NCBI GenBank assembly: GCA_020849765.1
Contig: JADLAY010000009.1
Span: forward strand, 50,484-114,483
Origin: Anaerolineae bacterium
GTDB lineage: Bacteria; Chloroflexota; Anaerolineae; Aggregatilineales; Phototrophicaceae
Direction of reading: 5' to 3'
DNA length: 64,000 nucleotides
Made by a program: the position numbers and the translations under genes. The notes below the pieces were generated by a model that did not search any database, had not been told where the DNA came from, and saw only the letters and a list, made by a program, of their open reading frames with translations. Of the stretch, positions 55,073 to 63,974 are shown piece after piece (positions within the stretch are counted from its first letter, which is position 1; every line of letters starts with the position of its first letter).

Positions 55073-57400
55073 ATGCGGAAAGCTACCTTTGTCGCGCTGT
55101 TGCTGATCATGCTGTCTGTGCTGCCGGTTCACGCCCAGGACGACGACTACCGCCTGCGCGTGCCGAGTGCAGAGGAGTATCTGGTCACGATCCCGGCAGC
55201 GCTGGACTATCTGCCGGAAATGCCAGGGGCGAGTACCGCCTCCATCGCCGAAGCGATGCTCTTTGAGATGCGCCAAACCTATTCTGATGCAGAGATCTTC
55301 GCCCAGGATTTCAATCTCCTGTCGCACTTCTACGAAGCCCTGACCTTCTCGAAAACTCGTCAAAATCCGATCGTTGATCCTGTTACCTGGGGCGCAGCCA
55401 TGCTCCGAGCCTGGCTGCGTGACCATCCGACCGATCTCGCGCAGGTCGAACGGCTGGAAGTGCCCGGCTATTGGATCACCGTTCAGCCATTCGACCTGAA
55501 CCACGATGGCATTGATGAATACGGGCTGCACGTCTCATTCGATGCGTTCAGTGCCTATCTCGTCTTGCAGCGTGATTCCGAGGATGTGACCGGTTATCGC
55601 TTTGTCGAGACGCCATTGTCATGGCTCGATCAACTATTTCCAATTTCGTTTGGACTGCCGTCGGATTATGAGGACGTGCACTTTGGCGACGTCACGGGTG
55701 ATGCCCTGCCTGAATGGCTGGTTTTCGCCGGAAGCACTTACGATGGCTGTGGACACCTGTACATGCTGACATGGGAAGACGGCGCGCTCGTCGATCTGGC
55801 ACCCGACGACGCTCGCTTCTGTTACGCGGACGCGTTCACGATTGCCGATGTCGACGGCGACCCGGCGCTTGAGGTCGTGCAGACGGAGACGCGTCACGAC
55901 AACTGGCAGTGCGAGTGGTCGGTCACGCACCGGCTAGACTGGAATGGCACGCGATTTGAACGCCTGGACGAGTCACCGATCTATCATGAGGCGCTCGGTT
56001 GTGCGCTGCACCAGGCGGAACCGCTCATGTGGGAGAACCGCGTTGGCGAGGCGATCCGGCTCTATGAAGCGGGCTTAACCGCCGGTTGGGATGCGCCGAC
56101 CGACGACAATCCCGTTTATTTCGCGGAACTGGAACGCTATGCGCGGGCGCGGTTGGCGCTGGCCTATGCGCTCGATGGGCGCATCGCCGAAAGCCACGCG
56201 CTGCTTGCTGATTTGATGGCTGAGACTTCGACCTCGGCCGCGATTGACGCCATGATCGCCGCCATGTCTGAAGCGGATACGGCGCTCGACATATGCGTCG
56301 CGGCGTACAACGTGTGGGCGGAATACGCCGTGTCTGCATTCAACTATAGTACGCTGCCGATCACGGCTGAGATCGGTCGTGAGGGATTCATTGGTGGGCT
56401 GATGGATGATTATCCGCCCAAACCTGAACGAGCCGGGTGCGATGCGCCGCAACTGATCGACACGTTACTCCAATCGCACACGTTCACAACCGAACAGTCG
56501 CCGCCCGCGCAGCTTGCCGCACTCGGGATCGCTGTGCTGGACACGTTCAGCGTGGACTTCGATGCGGATGGCGCGGACGAGTGGATCGTCTGGCTGGAAG
56601 CGCGCGTGCCGCCGATCCTGTTGGCGCCGGAAGCTGGCCGCTACGTTCTCTCGCGTCCCCCGCTGCGCCGTCCCAATGACGTGACCTCGTTCAGCGTCCA
56701 GCCGATCCCCGGCCAGGGCGGGCTGCTGTTGGTCGATTACGCCGCGCTCGACTTTGCCGCGACGAACGTGGAGTACTACACCTACGACGTTGAGATGGTC
56801 TACTGCGATGAGGTCGCGATCCGCTCCGACGGCGCTAATCAGGGCGAAGTGCGCCTGTGGCGCTTGGGCAACGGCGAGTTCGAGCGTGTGTTCGCGGCGC
56901 CCGTCTGCCAGACGCAACCCCTGGAGGCGCTTTTCACTGACAATGGCGCGCAGTTGCACGCTGCCGCGGTCACACGCCCAGTCGAGCCTGCCTACGACAG
57001 CCGCTACGGCGATGTGCTGTACACGTGGGATCCGGCTGCTCAGACCTATACGCCGTCCGCAGTCGCTTCAGACGCGGCTGCAATGATCCCTGATGCGACC
57101 AGCGCACCCGGCGATGCCGACATGACCGACTTCTTGGTGACCCTCACGGACACGGTGGACTACCTGCGCGACGGCCATCGTGAGGCTGCGCTCACCCTGG
57201 TTGAATCTGTGCTTGCCGACGCCGATTCGTCGGCAGCGCCGGTCGTTCTGCACGGCCTGCATTACTTTCGTGCCCTCGCTCTGGAGGCGCTAGGCCGCCC
57301 CGACGAGGCGCTGGCGGAGTACGTCGCGCTCAGTCGATCGTCGCCGAAGTCGGGCTGGTCGTTGCTGGCGGCCATCCACATCGAAGGAACAACAGAATGA
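55073..57400 (+). CDS. Secreted protein, tandem paralogue 1
   Basis: A 775-residue exported protein with signal peptide (TFVALLLIMLSVLPVHAQ) followed by DDDYRLRVPSAEEYL. The middle has Asp-rich VCBS-like segments (DLNHDGIDEYGLH, FGDVTGDALPEWLV, IADVDGDPALEVVQTE), then helical repeats with paired Cys and a C-terminal TPR-like end (YFRALALEALGRPDEALAEY). No enzyme motif is seen. It overlaps the next gene by ATGA. Confidence 0.8.
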   Translation: MRKATFVALLLIMLSVLPVHAQDDDYRLRVPSAEEYLVTIPAALDYLPEMPGASTASIAEAMLFEMRQTYSDAEIFAQDFNLLSHFYEALTFSKTRQNPIVDPVTWGAAMLRAWLRDHPTDLAQVERLEVPGYWITVQPFDLNHDGIDEYGLHVSFDAFSAYLVLQRDSEDVTGYRFVETPLSWLDQLFPISFGLPSDYEDVHFGDVTGDALPEWLVFAGSTYDGCGHLYMLTWEDGALVDLAPDDARFCYADAFTIADVDGDPALEVVQTETRHDNWQCEWSVTHRLDWNGTRFERLDESPIYHEALGCALHQAEPLMWENRVGEAIRLYEAGLTAGWDAPTDDNPVYFAELERYARARLALAYALDGRIAESHALLADLMAETSTSAAIDAMIAAMSEADTALDICVAAYNVWAEYAVSAFNYSTLPITAEIGREGFIGGLMDDYPPKPERAGCDAPQLIDTLLQSHTFTTEQSPPAQLAALGIAVLDTFSVDFDADGADEWIVWLEARVPPILLAPEAGRYVLSRPPLRRPNDVTSFSVQPIPGQGGLLLVDYAALDFAATNVEYYTYDVEMVYCDEVAIRSDGANQGEVRLWRLGNGEFERVFAAPVCQTQPLEALFTDNGAQLHAAAVTRPVEPAYDSRYGDVLYTWDPAAQTYTPSAVASDAAAMIPDATSAPGDADMTDFLVTLTDTVDYLRDGHREAALTLVESVLADADSSAAPVVLHGLHYFRALALEALGRPDEALAEYVALSRSSPKSGWSLLAAIHIEGTTE

Positions 57401-59214
57401 AAAGTAAGCTGCTTTTGTTGACCGTCTGTTTTCTGGCGCTATTTGCCGTGCCGGTCGGTGCTCAAGACGACGGCTATCGCCTGCGCGTGCCGAGCGCGGA
57501 GGAGTATCTATTGCGCGTGGCGCAAACCTGGTCGCGTGGCGCCGTACTGCCACGGATATTGGGTGAGGAAATTCTCGGCATGGATTTGCCTGAGCAGCTT
57601 ATACAGCTCCTCGAAACGATCTATTTATACCGTTACGGCGACTCCGCCAGCACGATGGAGCTTGTTGAGGCGTATGAGGTTCTCAATCAGGGAGATAGGG
57701 TTCCAGGCAACTACTACCTGTCGTTCCTCGACGTCCAGCAGTGGAATCTCCGCATCGTCAAGAATTGGCTAGAAGATAATCCTATTGATCTCCTGGCGGA
57801 CGATGAGATTGAGTTTGGCCCCTATACCCTATCCGTCATGACGGGCCAAACTCAAGCGGGTATCCTGATCCATATATCGCGTGACGATTTTCAGGATTAC
57901 TGGTTTGCTCGTCCAGAGGGTGATGGCTATCAACTGATTCCCGGCCCGGTACTGCACTATGAGGCCGGTTACATGACGGTCGATGGAAACGGCCTGGCGT
58001 CCTACGTCTTCGTTCAAGATGTCACTGGGGACGGAATGATCGAGATCATCAGCAAAGAACGGAGCATATTCCCAGGGTGGAGCTATAGCGGCACCCGATC
58101 CACATTTACCGTTTATGGTTGGCAAAATCAGGAATGGGTCACGCTGGTTTCTTCACAAAGTGTCACCAACGAGGTCAAGAGTGATGACGATCCGCCCCAG
58201 TGGCAGTTTGTGAACATTGATAGCGATACTCCGCTGGAGCTCATCGAAAACGACTTAGGGCAGGATAACTTCTACTGTGTGCAGCATCGTCAGCAGATCT
58301 TCGACTGGAATGGCGCGACCTATGAAGTCACCTCTGATGTGACAACTTTCCAAGAGACGGTCGGCTGTGCGCTGCGCTTCGCGCAACAGGCAATGTGGGC
58401 ACACGATTACGACCGTGCCATCGACGACTACAATCTGGCATTGACGCGTCCTGTTGGAGACGTTACCCATTACAGCACTCAGGATCGGCAGCACGATCTC
58501 GATCAGCTCGTCGCCTACGCACAAGAACGACTCTTCATCGCCTACATGCTGGCAGGCGATGTCGACGCCGCGCGCGACCTGCTCCCAGACTTACGTGAAC
58601 AACCGCACATTGAACATACAATCGCTCAGCAGTTGGTCGCGATTCCCGAAGATAAATTGGATGCGCTGGCGGTTTGTCAGGCGGCCTACAACTTCATAGG
58701 AAGCTTGTCGGATGACGAGTTGTATCGCAACTTGCCTAACATGAGTTACCTGGAAGAGACGGTCCACATCTATTACGATTGGGGCAGCAGACCGGGCCAA
58801 CCGCAGAACGTGGGCTGTGATCTGCCTTATATGCAGCAGCAGATTGCGGCGATGACGGCAACACCCACGCCCACCGCGACACGCCAACCGGCTCAACCGA
58901 CCGCGACACCTGATGCGATCACAATGGCCGAGCAGCAGATGGAATGGGATCTGTGGCAGGCAATCAGGGACATGGGCGACGCGGCACGTGACGGCGAGAT
59001 GGACACCGTTTTGTCCGCGAGTGAGGCAGTCCTCGACAGCCCGTTGGTGACCTCGACCTCGGACTTTGCTTTTCTCGCCCGGCACTATCGTGCGTTCGCT
59101 CTGGAAGCGCTAGGCCGTCCCGACGAGGCGCTGGCGGAGTATGTCGCCATCTACGAGGCGGCGCCGAAATCCGCGTGGGGGAGGCTTGCAGCGCTGCACA
59201 TCGTGCACGAATAG
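57397..59214 (+). CDS. Secreted protein, tandem paralogue 2
   Basis: A 605-residue paralogue of the preceding gene. Signal peptide (LLLLTVCFLALFAVPVGAQ), then DDGYRLRVPSAEEYL; the same VCBS-like block (FVQDVTGDGMIEIISKE), a Thr/Pro linker (ATPTPTATRQPAQPTATPDA) and the nearly identical end YRAFALEALGRPDEALAEYV. The two ends are conserved while the centre differs. Translation is coupled to paralogue 1. Confidence 0.8.
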   Translation: MKSKLLLLTVCFLALFAVPVGAQDDGYRLRVPSAEEYLLRVAQTWSRGAVLPRILGEEILGMDLPEQLIQLLETIYLYRYGDSASTMELVEAYEVLNQGDRVPGNYYLSFLDVQQWNLRIVKNWLEDNPIDLLADDEIEFGPYTLSVMTGQTQAGILIHISRDDFQDYWFARPEGDGYQLIPGPVLHYEAGYMTVDGNGLASYVFVQDVTGDGMIEIISKERSIFPGWSYSGTRSTFTVYGWQNQEWVTLVSSQSVTNEVKSDDDPPQWQFVNIDSDTPLELIENDLGQDNFYCVQHRQQIFDWNGATYEVTSDVTTFQETVGCALRFAQQAMWAHDYDRAIDDYNLALTRPVGDVTHYSTQDRQHDLDQLVAYAQERLFIAYMLAGDVDAARDLLPDLREQPHIEHTIAQQLVAIPEDKLDALAVCQAAYNFIGSLSDDELYRNLPNMSYLEETVHIYYDWGSRPGQPQNVGCDLPYMQQQIAAMTATPTPTATRQPAQPTATPDAITMAEQQMEWDLWQAIRDMGDAARDGEMDTVLSASEAVLDSPLVTSTSDFAFLARHYRAFALEALGRPDEALAEYVAIYEAAPKSAWGRLAALHIVHE

Positions 59215-59224
59215 CGGCGGCGCA

Positions 59225-61114
59225 TCATGGCGCCAGAATCGACAGGGCGAGCACGTACAGCCCGGCGATCACACTCACGGCCTTGACGAGTTGGGGAATG
59301 AGGCTGAGCGCGGGCATCCCCAACGCGTCACGCTTGTGCGCCAGCATGTGCGGCGCGACCGAGAAATACGCGATCGTCGCACCGGCCAGCAGCCCGGCGA
59401 TGATCAGCGGATGCGCCCAGCCATAGGGGAAGATCGCGAGTATCGCATCCGGCAGTCCGTCGGCAAACGGTAGCCCCAGGCGGGCGACGGCGGCCAGCGC
59501 CAGCGGCAGGCAGGCCAGCACCATCACGATCAGCTTACTCCCGAACAGCACTCTGCCGTGCTGGACGAACGCATAGGCCAGCAGCAGCCCGCCTGCCAGC
59601 AGCCCGAACCCGACCGGCGCGGCCAGGCCCGGAATGCCCGCTTGCGGCTCGCTCAGCAGCAGGATCGGCGCCATCAGCAGGCAGAACAGCACCAGCGCCA
59701 GCAGGGTGACGGCGAGATAAGTGACCATGGCGGGCGCGGGCAGGTGGCGCAGGCTGACGGGGTCGAGATAGGTTTGCAGGCCCGCGCGTTCGCTGTCGTC
59801 CTGGGCGGTCAGCAGTCCCAACTGCGCATACAAGGCCTGACCGTCGCGGTCGGAGAAGTCGATCAACTGAAGCCTGGTCAGTTCCAGCAGATCCTTGGAC
59901 AGGTTGCAGCGCGAGGTCAGGACGCCCAGCACCCGCTGATGCCGGGCCAGGGCATCCAACACGCGCGCCCGTGACGTGTTGTGGTTGAGCATGATCAGCT
60001 CAACGTTCGCCGGTTGATCGTCCGCCACGACGGCGCCGCCGATCTGCTCGACGATCGGCAGGATCAGCTTCAGCTCGTCCTGATCGTCCGCCTCGGAGAC
60101 GACGTGCAGGCTCAGATTGCCCCTGGCAGAGCGCTTGGGGACGATCGGGCTGCCCTCGGTTCGCAGTACGGTGGTGCGCCATTCGGGTGGCACGCGGCCC
60201 AGCACGGCCCAACGGATGATGTCGGGATCGGGGTGCGCGGGCATCAGCCGCCGGTAGCGGGGTGTCATCAGCCGGGTCACGATGATGCCGAGGCCGATGA
60301 AGACCAGCAGCGAGAAGCTAGCCGGCTCGGTGCCGCGCGGTTCGAAATAGTCGCGGACGAAATCGAGCCAGCCCGTCGCCAGAAACAGCCAGAGCCAGAG
60401 GATGGCGGTCGTGCTGAATTTCGTTCGTGTCGTCAGCGCCCGGTAATCGAACTCGTGGCGCAGGAACGCGGGCATCCGCAGCGGCTCCGGCTTGCCGATG
60501 ACGAGCACGATGGCGCCCACGGTCATCGCAATGATCCACAATGGATTGCTTTGGATGTCCAGCGTGAATGCGAGGTAGCGCGCCACTGAGCTGTAGACGA
60601 TCAGGCTGAGGACGGCGATGGTCGTCAGCAGGTGGATGAGCACGTTCTGTGCATCGCGCACGGTCAGCGCGAGCGCCATCCGGGCGACGCCGGGCGGCAG
60701 TCGGCGTGTGCCGCGGCGCTCCCTGGGTGGATGGGCGGGCTGCGCGATGACGCCCGCGAGTGTCTCTGCCGCCTCGTCGAAGTCGCCGCCCAGGTCAACG
60801 ACCGGCGCTGTGCGCAGGTCACGGGGCAGGCGTACGCGCTCGCAGCGGGCGACGATCACGGGCTTGCCCGCCGTCAGCGCCGCGCGCCATTCGCGCTCGA
60901 CGTAGGGTGAACGCAGCGCCGCTCGTGAGGCGAGCAGCACAACCCCGTTCGACCCGGCCAGCCCATCGGCGATATCCTGCTGCCAGTTGGTGCCGGGCTC
61001 CAATTGCTGAACGTCAAACCACAGGGCGACGCCAACCTTCTCCAGTTTGAGTGCGAGCGTCTCCGCGAGATAGTATTGCTGGCGCGAATAGCTGAGGAAC
61101 GCTTGCCACGCCAT
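59225..61114 (-). CDS. TIR-domain membrane protein with second TIR-like region
   Basis: About 629 residues. The N-terminal TIR domain (AFLSYSRQQYYLAETLALKL, LWFDVQQLEPGTNWQQDIAD, VVLLASRAALRSPYVEREW) is followed by four hydrophobic segments. A soluble region that itself resembles a TIR domain (LHVVSEADDQDELKLILPIV, VLGVLTSRCNLSKDLLELTR) comes next, and five or six more membrane helices end the protein. The position of the NADase Glu (as in SARM1) appears to be Gln 45 (GTNWQQDI). ATG 61114 has GGAGG upstream. Confidence 0.8.
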   Translation of the reverse strand: MAWQAFLSYSRQQYYLAETLALKLEKVGVALWFDVQQLEPGTNWQQDIADGLAGSNGVVLLASRAALRSPYVEREWRAALTAGKPVIVARCERVRLPRDLRTAPVVDLGGDFDEAAETLAGVIAQPAHPPRERRGTRRLPPGVARMALALTVRDAQNVLIHLLTTIAVLSLIVYSSVARYLAFTLDIQSNPLWIIAMTVGAIVLVIGKPEPLRMPAFLRHEFDYRALTTRTKFSTTAILWLWLFLATGWLDFVRDYFEPRGTEPASFSLLVFIGLGIIVTRLMTPRYRRLMPAHPDPDIIRWAVLGRVPPEWRTTVLRTEGSPIVPKRSARGNLSLHVVSEADDQDELKLILPIVEQIGGAVVADDQPANVELIMLNHNTSRARVLDALARHQRVLGVLTSRCNLSKDLLELTRLQLIDFSDRDGQALYAQLGLLTAQDDSERAGLQTYLDPVSLRHLPAPAMVTYLAVTLLALVLFCLLMAPILLLSEPQAGIPGLAAPVGFGLLAGGLLLAYAFVQHGRVLFGSKLIVMVLACLPLALAAVARLGLPFADGLPDAILAIFPYGWAHPLIIAGLLAGATIAYFSVAPHMLAHKRDALGMPALSLIPQLVKAVSVIAGLYVLALSILAP

Positions 61115-61233
61115 CATGGCCTCCACAAGCAGGACGAGACTGAGGGCGCGCAGGATTATTTCACCAAGCCATCAGGGATGCAATCAAGACTTTTATGTCA
61201 AAGGGCGAGCCGCGCTTTTCGGATGTCGGACTG

Positions 61234-61653
61234 CTAAGTATTGGACGAGAGTACGTCGCCCTGCGCCTGACTCCAGTCAATCGTATCGTCGATGCTTTTG
61301 AGGAAGTCGAGCGCTTCGTCGCGCGTTCGGAAGTTGCGCGAGCGCAGTTGCAAAAGCTGGCGCGTCGCATCCGAGATGAACTTGAGCATCGGGTCTTGCT
61401 CGCCGACAGTGACCACCCAGCCGATACGCTCGTCCTGCGGGGTGGCGCGCGCCGCCTTGATCGTGGCCACGAACGAGAGCGGCTTGGTCACGTCTGACGA
61501 GTCGACCAGCACGTGTACCGCCGCGCGGCTGCTCGTGCGCATCAATTCGTTGAGCGCCACTCCATGGCGGATGACATCTTCCTCACTGACCTGCCCCGAA
61601 AAGCGGCTGTAGATGACCGCCTCCGGGACATACCATTGAGATGTGAAGGGCAT
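61234..61653 (-). CDS. STAS/SpoIIAA-like hypothetical protein
   Basis: A 139-residue alpha/beta protein: IYSRFSGQVSEEDVIRHGVA, then VHVLVDSSDVTKPLSFVATI and FRTRDEALDFLKSID. The pattern resembles SpoIIAA-like/STAS proteins. TAGGAG precedes ATG. The 247-bp gap upstream (61654-61900) is AT-rich in part and shows no element I can name beyond a possible TATGCT -10. Function unknown. Confidence 0.72.
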   Translation of the reverse strand: MPFTSQWYVPEAVIYSRFSGQVSEEDVIRHGVALNELMRTSSRAAVHVLVDSSDVTKPLSFVATIKAARATPQDERIGWVVTVGEQDPMLKFISDATRQLLQLRSRNFRTRDEALDFLKSIDDTIDWSQAQGDVLSSNT

Positions 61654-61900
61654 GGCGGTTACTCCTATCGCACGCGATCGATGACACCCACAGCATAATC
61701 CGAATCGTGCCGAATTGCATTAATGTGACCTGTAATAATTCGTAAAAAATCGATTGTGAGTGCTGGCCACTGAAATCCACCTGCCCACAATCCGTAATAG
61801 CCCGCTAGAATTACGCGTCTGCTGGATGAATGGCCGCCGCGAGCAGACGGTCAATCAGGGGTAAGCGTGTATTGGTTGCGGGGCAGAGGAGTAGTGAGCG

Positions 61901-62512
61901 ATGACGAAGAAGGTGAGTAAGGCGAAGAAGGCCGGCCAGAGCAGCGGTTTCATGGCGCGCTATGGGCACTTATTGACGACCGATCGTATCATCATCGGTG
62001 GGAGTGTCCTGCTGGCAGTCGTTCTGATCGGCATTTTCGCGATCAGCGCCAACCAGAACAGCCAGGTCGATATCGATGGAATCGTGCGCTCGGTCGGGCT
62101 GTCGCGCGATCATCAGGAGAACGTGACCTACCCGAACACCGGCCTGCCGCCGACCGGCGGTACGCATAACCCGGTGTGGATGAACTGCGGCATCTACGAC
62201 ACGCCGGTGCGCACGGATATGGCGGTGCATTCGCTGGAGCATGGCAGCGTGTGGGTGACCTACCAGCCGGATCTGCCCGCGGATCAGGTGCAGCATCTGC
62301 GCGATCTAATGAGCGGTGGCGATCACCTGCTGCTCAGCCCGTTCCCCGGCCTGAAAAGCCCGGTCGTAGCGATCGCCTGGGGCTTGCAGCTCGAACTGCC
62401 GGATGCGAACGACGGTCGCCTGGATGCGTTCATCCGCAACTACGAAAACGGGCCACAGACCCCGGAACCGGGCGCGGCGTGCTCCGGTGGTTTCGGCCAG
62501 CCGGTTGCGTGA
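61901..62512 (+). CDS. DUF3105 membrane-anchored protein
   Basis: A 203-residue protein with a Lys-rich N-terminus, one membrane helix (IIIGGSVLLAVVLIGIFAIS) and an exported DUF3105 domain: YPNTGLPPTGGTHNPVWMNC, then the signature MAVHSLEHGSVWVTYQP. The histidines suggest metal binding; the role is unknown. DUF3105 is mostly seen in Actinobacteria and Chloroflexota. Confidence 0.88.
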   Translation: MTKKVSKAKKAGQSSGFMARYGHLLTTDRIIIGGSVLLAVVLIGIFAISANQNSQVDIDGIVRSVGLSRDHQENVTYPNTGLPPTGGTHNPVWMNCGIYDTPVRTDMAVHSLEHGSVWVTYQPDLPADQVQHLRDLMSGGDHLLLSPFPGLKSPVVAIAWGLQLELPDANDGRLDAFIRNYENGPQTPEPGAACSGGFGQPVA

Positions 62513-62514
62513 GG

Positions 62515-62580
62515 CGTTTGGCCATTGGCGGATGAGTTTTGGCCTGTGGCCGATTGCGATTGGCGATTTGGCAGACATAT
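62515..62580. repeat. Heptad repeats, TTGGCNN family
   Basis: GTTTGGC, CATTGGC, TTTTGGC, TGTGGCC, GATTGGC, ATTTGGC units directly after the DUF3105 stop. Confidence 0.65.
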
Positions 62581-62594
62581 GAGGCGCAAAACTC

Positions 62595-63071
62595 ATGAAC
62601 AAAACTGAACTGATGGACGCGATCCTGGAGGCGCGGGCGGACTGGGATGCCGCGCTGGCCGGGGTGATGGCGACGCGCTATGAGGTGCCAGGGGTTTGGG
62701 GCTCGTGGACGCTCAAGGATCTGATCGCGCATATCGCATGGTACGAGCGCGAGATCGCGACCATGCTCGAACTGCGCTCGTACGAACGCTCGTCGCCCTG
62801 GTGGGCGCTGCCGGATGACGCGCGCAACGTGCAGATCTACGAGGCGAATCGCGAGCGCGCGTTGGACGACGTGCTGGCGGACGAGCACGCGAGTTTCGAG
62901 GCGGTGCTGGCCCAGGTCAACCGGCTCGACGATGCCTATCTGCACGACTCGAGCCGCTTTGCCGACAGTCCCCCTGGCATCGAGCCGTGGGAGATCGTCG
63001 CCCAGAACACCTACGAGCATTATGAGCATCACGCGCGCGACGTGCGGGCGTGGTTGGCGAGCAGCGGATAG
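62595..63071 (+). CDS. ClbS/DfsB-like four-helix protein
   Basis: A 158-residue helical protein of the DinB-related ClbS/DfsB type: MNKTELMDAILEARADWDAA, then GVWGSWTLKDLIAHIAWYER and QNTYEHYEHHARDVRAWL. H52 and the HYEHH cluster are candidate metal ligands. ClbS protects colibactin producers; for most relatives the role is unknown. Confidence 0.85.
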   Translation: MNKTELMDAILEARADWDAALAGVMATRYEVPGVWGSWTLKDLIAHIAWYEREIATMLELRSYERSSPWWALPDDARNVQIYEANRERALDDVLADEHASFEAVLAQVNRLDDAYLHDSSRFADSPPGIEPWEIVAQNTYEHYEHHARDVRAWLASSG

Positions 63072-63122
63072 CGATTAGCCCACAGCCGGACGTTGCAGGC
63101 TTTCGGCTGGTGCGCAAACGAG

Positions 63123-63152
63123 CGTAGGGGCGCATCACGATGCGCCCTCGGT
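63123..63152. repeat. REP-like GTAG hairpin
   Basis: GTAG followed by GGGCGCAT-CAC-GATGCGCCC, the GTAG-plus-hairpin form seen elsewhere in the window. Confidence 0.65.
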
Positions 63153-63184
63153 TGAGCCCTGTCCATCTAGCAAAGGACACACCT

Positions 63185-63769
63185 GTGACCATCGACGCCG
63201 CCTTCACCCAGTTCCCCGTGCTCTCGACGCGCCGCCTGCATCTGCGTGCGATTCAGCCCACCGACGAAGCGGCGCTGTTCGCGATCAAGTCGAATCCAGC
63301 CGTGACGCATCCTTACGGGCGGACGCCGCACGCTTCGCTGGAAGACACCCGCGCCTGGATGCAGCGCATCCATGGAAACTTTGAGCGGCGCGAAGGGCTG
63401 GTCTGGGCGATCACGTTTCAGGGCGACGAGACCGTCATCGGCACGGTGCTGCTGTGGAACTTTGACGAAGCTTACCAATGCGGGGAAATCGGCTACGAGC
63501 TCGACCCGGCCTACTGGCGTCAGGGCATCATGGCGGAGGTCGTGCCGGTCATCCTGCGTTATGGCTTTACAGCGCTCGACTTGCACCGGATCGAAGCGGT
63601 CACCAGCGCCGAGAACGTGCCCTCCGGGGGCCTGCTGCGCAAGCTCGGTTTCGCGTTGGAGGGCACGCTGCGTCAGCGCCAGTTCTTCGCCGGGCGCTAC
63701 GAAGATCAGCTCTATTTCGGCCTGCTCAAAGATGAGTGGCTGAAAGCAATTGAGAGCGATGCTCCCTAA
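63185..63769 (+). CDS. GNAT N-acetyltransferase (RimJ/RimL-like)
   Basis: A 194-residue GNAT protein: STRRLHLRAIQPTDEAALFA, the acetyl-CoA region IGYELDPAYWRQGIMAEVVP, LDLHRIEAVTSAENVPSGGL and RKLGFALEGTLRQRQFFAGR. These acetylate N-termini or small amines. GTG 63185 with AAAGGA upstream is preferred; ATG 63140 would add residues encoded by a REP-like repeat. Confidence 0.9.
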   Translation: MTIDAAFTQFPVLSTRRLHLRAIQPTDEAALFAIKSNPAVTHPYGRTPHASLEDTRAWMQRIHGNFERREGLVWAITFQGDETVIGTVLLWNFDEAYQCGEIGYELDPAYWRQGIMAEVVPVILRYGFTALDLHRIEAVTSAENVPSGGLLRKLGFALEGTLRQRQFFAGRYEDQLYFGLLKDEWLKAIESDAP

Positions 63770-63837
63770 GTACCTCGACAAGATGAGAAACCATGGTGGA
63801 TAAAGGTGGCGCTGTGTCTCTTTCGGTTTCTTCGTTT

Positions 63838-63895
63838 TGCGCCGCCGTTGGCTGAAGCCGAACGGCTGACTGGAATCAAGCCCACTGAAGAGCAG
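63838..63895. repeat. Hairpin AGCCG-AA-CGGCT and ACTGAAG motif
   Basis: AGCCG-AA-CGGCT is followed by ATCAAGCCCACTGAAGAGC, related to the ACTGAAG-loop hairpins at 1567 and 39205 but with an imperfect stem. The rest of 63770-63922 shows nothing I recognise. Confidence 0.5.
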
Positions 63896-63922
63896 TTGTG
63901 CTAGTTGAAGTTGGCAAGGAAA

Positions 63923-63974
63923 GACATCTCCGATAAGGTGAAGGCGACGAAACACAACACCACACGGAGATGTC
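63923..63974 (+). promoter_or_regulatory. Inverted repeat that can hide a ribosome site
   Basis: GACATCTCCG (63923-63932) is exactly complementary to CGGAGATGTC (63965-63974). The right arm contains the GGAG ribosome site of the next start codon and ends at the ATG. Confidence 0.6.
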
